64,000 bases of DNA from CAZSAL01 sp964604825 (lineage in GTDB: Bacteria; Elusimicrobiota; Elusimicrobia; 2-01-FULL-59-12): contig CAZSAL010000001.1 of NCBI GenBank assembly GCA_964604825.1, positions 42,785 through 106,784 of the forward strand. The letters are read 5' to 3'. Below are positions 1-6,922 of this stretch, piece after piece. The notes beneath the pieces were generated by a model. That model was not told where the DNA came from, made no database searches, and saw nothing but the letters and a program-made list of their open reading frames with translations. Each line of letters opens with the position of its first letter. Within the stretch, counting starts at the first letter, position 1. The position numbers and the translations under genes are program-made.

Positions 1-1900
1 CGTCGGGTATAAGATGCCAGGATTTGACGTTATCACGGAAATACAGGTTCAGAATTTCCATCAGGCGTTTTTTGGTTTCAGGATCTTCTACAGGGACCAT
101 TAATTCAATGCGGCGATCCAGATTCCGGGGCATCCAGTCCGCGCTGGCCATATAAAACTCGTCATTGCCGCCGTTTGCAAAGTAAAAAAGGCGTCCATGT
201 TCCAGGAACTGATCGACGATGCTGATGACTTCTATCGTTTCGCTTAAACCTTTTAGCCCTGGCTTTAAGGTGCAGATGCCGCGGACATTGAGGCGTATGC
301 GCACTCCCGCCTTGGAAGCCTGATACAGCGCTTCGATAATTTCAGGATCGCAGAGCGAATTCATTTTGGCCATGATCAACCCGGGTTTCTGAGGCGTGGA
401 AACGAGGATTTCCCGGCGGATCAGGCGCAGCAGCTTGCGCCGCAATCCATATGGGGCTACGTCGATTTTGGCCCATCCTGCGGGCTGGGAGTAGCCGGTA
501 ATCATGTTGAAAAAAGCGGAAATATCGTTGGCCAGGTCCTCGTTGGTCGTGAAGTAAGAAAAGTCGGAATAAAGACGGGCTGTTTTTTCATTGTAGTTGC
601 CAGTCGAGAGATGAACGTACCGTTTGATGCCTTCGGATTCCCTCCTGATCACCAGGCACGCCTTGGCATGAGTCTTCAAACCGGCCAGACCGTAAAGAAC
701 GGTAGCGCCTGCCATCTGCAGGCGGCGCGCCCATTCGATGTTGTTTGCTTCATCGAAGCGGGCCTTAAGTTCGATCAGCGCTGTGACGCGTTTTCCCTTT
801 TCTGCGGCTGTTTCAAGAGAGCGCAGTATCGGCGAATCCTTGTCGATCCGGTAGAGCGTTTGTTTTATGGCCAGGACATCGGGATCTTCGGCTGCGGTTT
901 GAAGAAACCGGCTGACGCAGTCAAACGATTCATAAGGAAAAACAGCCAGCACGTTTTTCGATTTAAGCAGAGCCCAGACATCGTCAGATTCTTCGAAATC
1001 GCGGCAGGGACGCGGTTCCCACGTTTTGCGCTTCAACTGCTCAAAGCCGGGCTGGAGAGCGATCTGGGAGACGCTTTTGAGGTCGAACCAGTCGCTGACG
1101 GGCACGATCGAAGCCTCAGTGATGGAAAAACGTTCGCAGATGAACCGGACAGCGGCGGCGGAAGCCCTGATTTCCAAACGCATGATCGCCCCTTCGCGCC
1201 TCCGGCGCAAAGCTTCGGTCATGACTTTCATGAAATCTTCGTCCTTTTCCTCATCCAGCGTCATTTCCGCGCCCCGCGTAAGCCGGATAAGCCCGCGATC
1301 GATGATTTCAAAGCCGCTGAACAGATCCCTTGCGAAAAAGGACACAACGTCTTCAAGCAGCACAAAGGGATGCCCTTTTTCGGACGGCAAATAGACCATC
1401 CGGGGGAAATTGGAAGGGATTTCAACAACGGCGTATTTCGGCTCGGAAGTTTTTCCGTCCGTGAGCGTAAACAGCAGATGCAGCCTGAGATTGGAAAGAA
1501 CCGGGACCGGCCCGTCCGCAGCCAGGGAAATGGGAGTAAGTACCGGGAAAAGTTCTCTGTCATAAAAAGTTTTCAGGCGTTCCATTTGAACGGGAGTCAG
1601 AGCTTCCGGCATCAGGCGTACAAGCCCCGCCGACTCCATCTCCGGCGCCATTTTCTGAAGAAAATAGTTCTCCTGCCGCTTCATCAATTCTTTCGCCCGC
1701 AAAAGCGTCTGAGCCAGTTCAGGGTCATCCGGAGGGTAGCTGGCGATGCGCACCATGAAGAATTCGTCCATATTGGAGCTGACGATTCCCAGAAACTTTA
1801 GACGCTCAAGCAGCGGATTGGTTTCATCCATCCCTTCCGCCAGCACGCGGGAATTGAACTCGAGCATCGAAATTTCGCGATTAAAAAGTTTTTCCTTCAC
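1..1900 (-). CDS. ppk1: Polyphosphate kinase 1, C-terminus cut by window edge
   Basis: Reversible transfer of the ATP gamma-phosphate onto inorganic polyphosphate. The reading frame is open from a GTG at 1900 to base 1 (633 codons). The start has a GGAG Shine-Dalgarno a few bases upstream and is followed by the typical N-terminal opening (KEKLFNREISMLEFNSRVL). The middle shows the family segments, including GLKTHAKACLVIRRE near residue 410, whose His matches the autophosphorylated histidine of PPK1. The end is TGNYNEKTARLYSDFSYF and further conserved sequence running out of the window. About 60 residues should be missing relative to a usual length near 690. The exopolyphosphatase gene ends 15 bases upstream, so synthesis and breakdown of polyphosphate are probably co-transcribed. 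Identification is firm. Confidence 0.95.
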   Translation of the reverse strand, partial: MKEKLFNREISMLEFNSRVLAEGMDETNPLLERLKFLGIVSSNMDEFFMVRIASYPPDDPELAQTLLRAKELMKRQENYFLQKMAPEMESAGLVRLMPEALTPVQMERLKTFYDRELFPVLTPISLAADGPVPVLSNLRLHLLFTLTDGKTSEPKYAVVEIPSNFPRMVYLPSEKGHPFVLLEDVVSFFARDLFSGFEIIDRGLIRLTRGAEMTLDEEKDEDFMKVMTEALRRRREGAIMRLEIRASAAAVRFICERFSITEASIVPVSDWFDLKSVSQIALQPGFEQLKRKTWEPRPCRDFEESDDVWALLKSKNVLAVFPYESFDCVSRFLQTAAEDPDVLAIKQTLYRIDKDSPILRSLETAAEKGKRVTALIELKARFDEANNIEWARRLQMAGATVLYGLAGLKTHAKACLVIRRESEGIKRYVHLSTGNYNEKTARLYSDFSYFTTNEDLANDISAFFNMITGYSQPAGWAKIDVAPYGLRRKLLRLIRREILVSTPQKPGLIMAKMNSLCDPEIIEALYQASKAGVRIRLNVRGICTLKPGLKGLSETIEVISIVDQFLEHGRLFYFANGGNDEFYMASADWMPRNLDRRIELMVPVEDPETKKRLMEILNLYFRDNVKSWHLIPD

Positions 1901-1915
1901 GCCGTTCTCCGAAGA

Positions 1916-3484
1916 TTATCCTTCCGCTTTGACCGGGATGCCCTGTTTCAGCACGACGTTCGCGCCGAGGACATCCGTAAACATTGAGTCTTTTCTGGAA
2001 AGCGCGTCTTTCTCCAGGGAAATATCGCCTACTTCCTCGGGAACCCAGAGGTTACAGACATCGCCATACCGTTCCAGGGTGAAGTCGCGTATTTTTTGCT
2101 GATGGCTCTTGTCCAGAGCGTCGGCCACGCGCAGTATGGCCGCCAGTTTTGACACCACCGCGCGGTCCGCCCGGGGCAATGACATGTAAGTTACATGTTT
2201 GGGCTGGGGAGGCGATCGCCGGTGATACCGCACCACGTTGGAAACCACGTCTTTGTCCGATTTGCGCAGGCCAAAGATTTCAGCGGCATCTACCAGATAG
2301 CTGGAATGCTTATGATGGCTGGTCGGGGAAATAAACATGCCTATATCGTGCAGGATCCCCGATACTTCCAGAAGCATCCTTTCGCGCGGCCCGAGGCCGT
2401 GATCTTCCTTTAACAGATCAAATAATTTCAAAGACAATTGAGCCACGTTCAAAGCGTGCGCTTCATCGTACCTGTACTTGCGCCCCAGACTTTTTGCCGA
2501 ACTGGTCACCTGGCGCGATAAATCTGTTCTTTTGTATCCGGATAGCAGCTGGGCAGTCTCGATCAGCAGGCCGTCCCTTATGCTGACCATGGGCACGATG
2601 ATTTCATTGGCCTGCGTCTCGGCCATGAAACCGGCATAAAGCAGAAGGGAGGGGTAGAGGGATTCGGCGTCAAGATACGGTATGCCATATACATCTACGA
2701 CGTCTTCAATGGACATTTTGGAGAAATTTTTCACGATCTCGGAAAATTTGTTTTCTTTCATAATCGCCAGCGGAGCTTCGGGCTCGCCTGCCACCTGTTT
2801 CGAAAGGAAACGCATGTTGAATCCTAGGGCGATAAAGCTGTCGATGTTTTTTAAGTCGTATTCGCGCAGGAAATCTTCGGCGATGGCGCGCACATAACGC
2901 TTTATGATCCGCTGCAACGCCGCCGGTTCCGTTTTCCCGGGTTCGGCCTGCTCCGGTAGCCGTATCGTTCCTATGGGGAGAGAGCGGGTGATGGATACGG
3001 CGCCTTTTGTCGTGATGATGATTTCCGTGCTGCCTGACCCCACTTCGATAATCAGGCAGTTTTTCTTGTCAAAGTCGAAACGCCCTTCCACCGCATGCTC
3101 AACTGCGATCAGTTCCAGGCGATTTTCTTCCGGACCTTCGACAACCTCAACGTCTATGCCTGTGCGTACGAAGACCTGATCGACGAAATTGTCGCGGTTG
3201 GCGGCTTCCCGGATCGCGCTGGTCGCTATGGTCTGCAGGCGCTTAACGCCGTAGGTATCCGCCAGTTCCTTGAAATTCTTCAGGATTTCTATGCTGTCGC
3301 GGATAACCCCGTGGCTGAGCCTGCCGTTCGTGAATACTTCCTTACCTAAAGGCGCGGGTTTTTGCAGGTTTTCCAGGTAGCGGATCGCCATACGCGGGCC
3401 AACCTCGGCGATCACCAGGCGGATGGCGCTTGAGCCGATATCGATAACGCCGATGGGTTCTTTGGAAACTAATGTTTCAGGCAT
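1916..3484 (-). CDS. ppx: Exopolyphosphatase, Ppx/GppA family with HD domain
   Basis: Hydrolyses terminal phosphates of polyphosphate (or pppGpp). The N-terminal half is an actin-like ASKHA fold: phosphate-1 motif GVIDIGSSAIRLVIAEVG near residues 12-29 and the glycine-rich IIEVGSGSTEII near 145-156. The C-terminal part (from about residue 375) carries an HD-type segment, GILHDIGMFI, then HHKHSSYLV and RVADALDKSH, as in long Ppx proteins. At 522 residues it is the long form. It sits between the ROK kinase (6-base gap upstream) and ppk1 (15-base gap downstream) on the same strand, so a three-gene unit is likely. Ppx versus GppA cannot be separated from sequence alone; pairing with ppk1 favours Ppx. 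Confidence 0.93.
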   Translation of the reverse strand: MPETLVSKEPIGVIDIGSSAIRLVIAEVGPRMAIRYLENLQKPAPLGKEVFTNGRLSHGVIRDSIEILKNFKELADTYGVKRLQTIATSAIREAANRDNFVDQVFVRTGIDVEVVEGPEENRLELIAVEHAVEGRFDFDKKNCLIIEVGSGSTEIIITTKGAVSITRSLPIGTIRLPEQAEPGKTEPAALQRIIKRYVRAIAEDFLREYDLKNIDSFIALGFNMRFLSKQVAGEPEAPLAIMKENKFSEIVKNFSKMSIEDVVDVYGIPYLDAESLYPSLLLYAGFMAETQANEIIVPMVSIRDGLLIETAQLLSGYKRTDLSRQVTSSAKSLGRKYRYDEAHALNVAQLSLKLFDLLKEDHGLGPRERMLLEVSGILHDIGMFISPTSHHKHSSYLVDAAEIFGLRKSDKDVVSNVVRYHRRSPPQPKHVTYMSLPRADRAVVSKLAAILRVADALDKSHQQKIRDFTLERYGDVCNLWVPEEVGDISLEKDALSRKDSMFTDVLGANVVLKQGIPVKAEG

Positions 3485-3490
3485 AAATTT

Positions 3491-4492
3491 TTACTCTGTG
3501 CTTTTGACTTTATCATCGCCGTATCGGTCCCATGCGCGTTTGGCCGCACCCATGGAAACGGAATGATCTTTGAGTCTTGCGGGTACTACCTTTACCGTTT
3601 TCGCGAGGATAGGCATGGCTTCCAGGCGCATCTGGCGTTCGGCTTCGCGTACGATGAGCTCGGGCAAAGCTTCTACCAGACCGCCGCCCAGAACGATCAT
3701 AGCGGGATTAAAAACGTTCACAAGATCAGCCATAATCTGTCCCACAAGCCGCGCTTTAGCCTTGAGCATGATCTCGATTGAGCGCTCACGCGCTTTTACG
3801 GATTTTGCGAGAACACTGCTTTTTATCGCCGGGACGCGCGCCTCGGTCTCCTTCCATATGGAGGGAGCCTGCTGCTTTGCCGCCAGGGCCGCCGCTTCGG
3901 AGGCTATCGCGACCCGCCCTGCCATGGCTTCCAGGCACCCGCGCCTGCCGCAGCCGCAAAAGGATCCTATAGGATCGACAAGCATGTGTCCGATTTCTCC
4001 TGCGCCCCCGGAAGCGCCCATATAGATCTCATTGTTCAGAATAAGCGCGCCGCCTATGCCCGTGCCTATGAAAATCCCGATGACGTTGGAAAAGCCTTTT
4101 GCCGCCCCGAACTGGTGCTCGCCGTAAAGCCCCGTTTTCACATCGTTCCCGAGCACTACCGGCAGTCCAGTCAAACGGGACAGCTTGGGGCCAAGCGGAT
4201 AATTTTTTAAAAAACCGATGTTCGGGGAAGTAATGACGACGCCGCGCTTAACGTCGATAATTCCCGGGCATCCTACGCCGATACCGGCAATTTGCGCAGG
4301 CTTAACTTCCGCTTCTTTAAGCAGGTCTTTGACGGATTTTTGCAGCGTCCTCAGTAAAAAATTCAGCCCTTTTTCAGGCTTGGTCTTGAATTTAATTTCC
4401 GATTGACGCCGGAATTTCTCATCGAAAAGCGCCGCGAGTATTTTCGTGCCGCCTAAATCAATGCCTATGCTGTATTTCTTCGATTTGGGCAC
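3491..4492 (-). CDS. ROK family sugar kinase, probably glucokinase
   Basis: ROK (repressor/ORF/kinase) protein without a DNA-binding domain, so a cytosolic sugar kinase, most likely acting on glucose. It opens with SIGIDLGGTKILAALFDE (phosphate-binding motif). It carries GIGCPGIID-like and GNDVKTGLYGE segments, IGIFIGTGIGGALI, and the zinc site CGCGRRGCLEA preceded by EIGHM. I chose GTG 4492 because GGAGG lies five bases upstream; a longer reading from TTG at 4504 would place this Shine-Dalgarno inside the gene. It is first in a likely unit with ppx and ppk1, and glucose phosphorylation also fits the glycogen genes further along. The substrate is inferred. Confidence 0.88.
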   Translation of the reverse strand: MPKSKKYSIGIDLGGTKILAALFDEKFRRQSEIKFKTKPEKGLNFLLRTLQKSVKDLLKEAEVKPAQIAGIGVGCPGIIDVKRGVVITSPNIGFLKNYPLGPKLSRLTGLPVVLGNDVKTGLYGEHQFGAAKGFSNVIGIFIGTGIGGALILNNEIYMGASGGAGEIGHMLVDPIGSFCGCGRRGCLEAMAGRVAIASEAAALAAKQQAPSIWKETEARVPAIKSSVLAKSVKARERSIEIMLKAKARLVGQIMADLVNVFNPAMIVLGGGLVEALPELIVREAERQMRLEAMPILAKTVKVVPARLKDHSVSMGAAKRAWDRYGDDKVKSTE

Positions 4493-4537
4493 TGCCACCT
4501 CCAAAAAAGATGTTTTCCAACGGGGAGAACCCCTTAA

Positions 4538-5206
4538 TTATAGGTTATTAGACTGCGCCCATTGCGTGCCATCCCAGGGGAATATGAATGGGACTTTTAC
4601 CCGATTGGGTAAGGTCAATGTATTCCTGAGAACGGTCATAAAAGATTGGAAGATGTCGATTGCCTGACAAACCATGTCATCGGTGTAATAGTCATATTCG
4701 AGGATGTGTTTCTTATGAAAATGCTTAAAATGAATGGAATTCCGCATGGTATTAAGCGTTTTCAAGTTGTGTGCCAGATCGTCATCCACGAGACCATAAT
4801 AGGCGCCCAGATCAATCAATTTGTCCATGGAAAAATGTTCCGGGATATAGATGGTTTTCCCCGGGATGCCCTTTCCGGAAACTTCGAGGCTGGAGAGAAC
4901 ATCGTATAGCGCCACTTCTACGATGCTGGCAAGCTCCATGAGGAGCGTTCGATTCATGAGAGAGCGCGTAGTCCTGAAAAGAGCGTTTCGAATCGCCCAG
5001 CAATGGTCTATAAACTGTAGATGATAAGCGGCATTGGAACGGTTTGTGTCATTGGCGATGAAATCGAAATTCTTTCGATAAATCGCGGCTTTTTTCGGCG
5101 AATGAACGATTCTCACGATACCCTCATTGCCGTTAGAGGCCGAAAACGTAAAAAAAATCGGACATGAACAGACCAGTGCCGCGAATATTTTAAGATCTGA
5201 ATACAT
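4538..5206 (-). CDS. Hypothetical protein, possible HEPN-like domain
   Basis: I do not recognise the family with certainty. The 222-residue product has no clear signal or membrane segment beyond a short hydrophobic stretch at the N-terminus (IFAALVCSCPIFFTF). The middle is helical, and a TMRNSIHFKHFHKKH stretch near residue 155 resembles the R-N-x(3-4)-H signature of HEPN nucleotide-binding/RNase domains. The layout (helical, about 200 residues, beside a toxin-antitoxin pair) agrees with a HEPN accessory protein, but this is inference from one motif. It is followed by ROK on the same strand with a 45-base gap. The start is uncertain; no strong Shine-Dalgarno is visible before 5206. Confidence 0.6.
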   Translation of the reverse strand: MYSDLKIFAALVCSCPIFFTFSASNGNEGIVRIVHSPKKAAIYRKNFDFIANDTNRSNAAYHLQFIDHCWAIRNALFRTTRSLMNRTLLMELASIVEVALYDVLSSLEVSGKGIPGKTIYIPEHFSMDKLIDLGAYYGLVDDDLAHNLKTLNTMRNSIHFKHFHKKHILEYDYYTDDMVCQAIDIFQSFMTVLRNTLTLPNRVKVPFIFPWDGTQWAQSNNL

Positions 5207-5253
5207 CGCCCGCTATATCAAAAAGCGGCGAGCGATGTCGTGCTAAAGAATTA

Positions 5254-5282
5254 TTGACGGAAAGAAAACAGCCTGATAGACT
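5254..5282 (+). promoter_or_regulatory. Candidate promoter of the antitoxin/PIN pair
   Basis: TTGACG at 5254-5259 and TAGACT at 5277-5282 are separated by 17 bases. The start codon follows six bases after the -10, which would give an almost leaderless message, so the assignment is tentative. Confidence 0.3.
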
Positions 5283-5288
5283 AAATAC

Positions 5289-5522
5289 GTGAGCCCACAA
5301 ACGTTACAATTAGCTATCCAGCGTGTCGCTAAAGATCTTCCTCAGGATAAATTGATCGAGCTTCTCGACTATGCCGAGTTTTTGCAGAAGCGGAAGAAAA
5401 CCTTTGCAAGTCGCTGGGATAATTTGGTTTATCGGCTGCGCAAGGCAGCCGATAAATCGGGATATCGGAAAAGTGATGTCGCTCGTTTAATCGTTGACGT
5501 GCGTTCCCGCGCACGTGCCTAA
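5289..5522 (+). CDS. Putative antitoxin of a PIN-type toxin-antitoxin pair
   Basis: Small 77-residue protein beginning at GTG. It contains KDLPQDKLIELLDYAEFLQ, a helix of the type seen in DUF2281/VapB-like antitoxins, followed by a basic C-terminal half with an SRWDNLVYRLRKAADKSG segment and a possible helix-turn-helix (SGYRKSDVARLIVDVRS). It directly precedes and overlaps a PIN-domain gene, the usual antitoxin-toxin order. By family precedent it would bind and neutralise the RNase and repress its own promoter. The assignment rests on size, position and the LIELLDYAEFL helix, not on a decisive motif. Confidence 0.65.
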   Translation: MSPQTLQLAIQRVAKDLPQDKLIELLDYAEFLQKRKKTFASRWDNLVYRLRKAADKSGYRKSDVARLIVDVRSRARA

Positions 5523-5925
5523 AGTCAAAGTCGTTCTCGATACCAACCTCGTTATCTCCAGCCTTTGGCCAGGAACACCCCGCCGACTCGTTAATCTTTG
5601 TAAAACTGGTCAGATCACCGTCCTGGTGTCAGAACCAATCATTAAAGAGTATTTGGAAGTTTTAGGACGCTTCTCTATCACGACAGAAGATGCACATGAA
5701 TTTATCGTTTTATTCACGGAACCCTTTCGAACTATGGTGGTAATTCCTAGAGAGAAGATCAACGTGGTCAAAACTGATCCTTCAGACGACAAATTTCTTG
5801 AATGCGCGCTCACAGGGAATGCCGATGTGATTATCAGTGGTGACCGACATCTTAAAGAGCTCAAAGTATTTAAAGGCATTCCAATTCTCTCTGCTTCTGA
5901 TTTCCTAAAGCAATACAAGTTCTAA
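5515..5925 (+). CDS. PIN-domain toxin (COG1569-type putative RNase)
   Basis: Probable Mg-dependent ribonuclease toxin. Acidic PIN residues are visible: VKVVLDTNLVISSL at the N-terminus (first Asp), a middle acidic Glu in EYLEVLGRF, DPSDDKFLECAL (Asp/Glu) and VIISGDRHLKEL (last Asp). About 136 residues, normal for the family. I prefer GTG 5515 because the protein then starts PKVKVVLDTN as relatives do and overlaps the antitoxin stop by eight bases. A TTG at 5494 would add seven residues. The pair is one translationally coupled unit. Confidence 0.82.
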   Translation: MPKVKVVLDTNLVISSLWPGTPRRLVNLCKTGQITVLVSEPIIKEYLEVLGRFSITTEDAHEFIVLFTEPFRTMVVIPREKINVVKTDPSDDKFLECALTGNADVIISGDRHLKELKVFKGIPILSASDFLKQYKF

Positions 5926-6034
5926 CGCATTGCAAAACTGGTACAAAGGATACATACTTTTGACGAGTAGGAAGTTGGTGTTTGTATGTGCAGGAATGTT
6001 TGGAGGATTTAAAGAAAGAGAAAAAGTCGTAAAT

Positions 6035-6217
6035 ATCGTTTGTTGGCTGTCGGTTAAACCAGCAATTTAGACTTCACCGGGATCCGGCGTAAGAGCCGGG
6101 TAAGCTTCTGAGTTGAAAGACTTGGGGCATAGATCAAACCGAGCATGAGGTCGCTCAGCAATGGGCGGCATCGTCCGGGTTATTGATCTAGCTCGGCTCC
6201 GATGCCCGCCCTTTTTT
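6035..6217 (+). ncRNA. Unrecognised structured leader RNA, copy A, with intrinsic terminator
   Basis: Fills most of the 312-base gap after the PIN gene. The first 41 bases are nearly identical to a second copy at 6720-6760 (one mismatch). Elements seen: P1 TTGTTGG 6040-6046 with CCAGCAA 6059-6065; P2 CCGGC 6084-6088 with GCCGG 6095-6099; P3 CTGAGTT 6108-6114 with GACTTGG 6119-6125 closed by a GAAA tetraloop; P4 TAGATCAA 6130-6137 with TTGATCTA 6183-6190; P5 GGGCGGCATCG 6163-6173 with CGATGCCCGCCC 6200-6211, then TTTTTT. P4 and P5 cross, so they form a pseudoknot or are alternatives. An AGGAGG at 6227-6232 and the KaiB-like start follow directly, which suggests cis control by termination. I matched it to no riboswitch class I know. 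Confidence 0.7.
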
Positions 6218-6237
6218 ATTGAGTGTAGGAGGATTTC

Positions 6238-6543
6238 ATGACATCAAATCCCAGGATACCCCAAGTTACGGTTCAGGTTTATCTGGCATGGCAGAGCCCG
6301 CGCGCCCGGTACGCCTTTGATAGATTAAAACTTCTCTTTGCCGAACATTCCCAAGGACGATATCGCCTCGAAGTGATCAATCTCATGTTGCAGCCCCACA
6401 TGTATATGAGCGAGACCGCTAAAAACATGTGGGAAACGCTGGATAAATTACCGTCCAACCTTCGTGACGAATTAGAGCGCGCGATCGCCGGTGAAAAGTC
6501 CGCAGTCGTCGGCTTGACTCTTGTGAAAGCTGATAGTTTATAA
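6238..6543 (+). CDS. KaiB-like thioredoxin-fold protein
   Basis: 101 residues with a strong AGGAGG five bases before ATG. The N-terminal half follows the KaiB pattern: VTVQVYLAWQSPRARYAF (KaiB: strand, then SPRSxxAL), LKLLFAEHSQGRYRLEVINL (KaiB: GRYxLEVIDV). The end, SAVVGLTLV, matches the KaiB C-terminal strand. The usual ATPTLxKxxP segment is absent; instead there is ETAKNMWETLDKLPSNL. KaiB in cyanobacteria is a fold-switching clock protein; stand-alone KaiB-like domains occur widely in signalling proteins. Here no kaiA or kaiC is seen in the window. The gene sits alone between two copies of a structured RNA, just before a signalling cluster. Confidence 0.6.
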   Translation: MTSNPRIPQVTVQVYLAWQSPRARYAFDRLKLLFAEHSQGRYRLEVINLMLQPHMYMSETAKNMWETLDKLPSNLRDELERAIAGEKSAVVGLTLVKADSL

Positions 6544-6609
6544 CAAGCCGTTCCCTCATAATAAAACCGCGACCTCAACCACTTTTTAAAGTATCCATAC
6601 AAAACTCCC

Positions 6610-6637
6610 TCCCTCGCCCCGTCGTCGGGGCGAGGGA
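6610..6637. repeat. Perfect 12-bp hairpin of G/C-rich repeat type
   Basis: TCCCTCGCCCCG at 6610-6621 and CGGGGCGAGGGA at 6626-6637 pair perfectly around a TCGT loop. No T-run follows, so it is not a standard terminator. The same CCCTC/GAGGG style sequence recurs at the right end of the window (63870-64000), which suggests a dispersed intergenic repeat. Confidence 0.55.
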
Positions 6638-6719
6638 ATACTTCATAGGTCAAAAAGGGGGTGAAGCGTGGAGATAAAATCATTGAAAAAGAAGCGCATA
6701 TTAGATAAAAAAGGTGTAC

Positions 6720-6922
6720 ATCGTTTGTTGGGTGTCGGTTAAACCAGCAATTTAGACTTCATACCGGGGTCCCGCCAGAAGGGCGGGATGAGCTTTCAGG
6801 CGACAGGCCTGAGGCACAGTTAGAACCGTGTTCGAAGTCGCTTCACATGCCCGTAAGGGCTTTGGGGCGGCGGTCGTTCCGGGTTATCTAACTGGCTCGG
6901 GCGATATGTCCGCCCCTTTTTT
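6720..6922 (+). ncRNA. Unrecognised structured leader RNA, copy B, with intrinsic terminator
   Basis: Second copy of the RNA at 6035. P1 is TTGTTGG 6725-6731 with CCAGCAA 6744-6750. P2 is CCCGCC 6771-6776 with GGCGGG 6782-6787, and P3 is TCAGGC 6796-6801 with GCCTGA 6807-6812; both differ in sequence from copy A but keep pairing. P4 is CAGTTAGA 6817-6824 with TCTAACTG 6887-6894, again with compensated changes. An extra GCCC-GTAA-GGGC hairpin lies at 6849-6860. P5 is GGGGCGG 6864-6870 with CCGCCCC 6910-6916, then TTTTTT 6917-6922, and the next ORF begins at 6923. The shared AACCG after P4 left and CGGGTTAT before P4 right are conserved in both copies. Covariation argues for a real RNA. Confidence 0.7.

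Noticed and set aside
611..1801. A 396-codon plus-strand frame over the left end
   Set aside because: It lies antisense to the clear polyphosphate kinase frame and has no family likeness; the ppk1 frame runs off the window edge, which hides it.
6800..6850. tRNA-like GTTCGAAGTC in RNA copy B
   Set aside because: No acceptor or anticodon arms can be folded around it; it is absent from copy A. No tRNA was found elsewhere in the window.
6035..6922. c-di-GMP riboswitch assignment for the two leader RNAs because of the PilZ gene
   Set aside because: The GEMM-I and class II consensus segments are not found; only the downstream PilZ gene suggests c-di-GMP, so no ligand is assigned.
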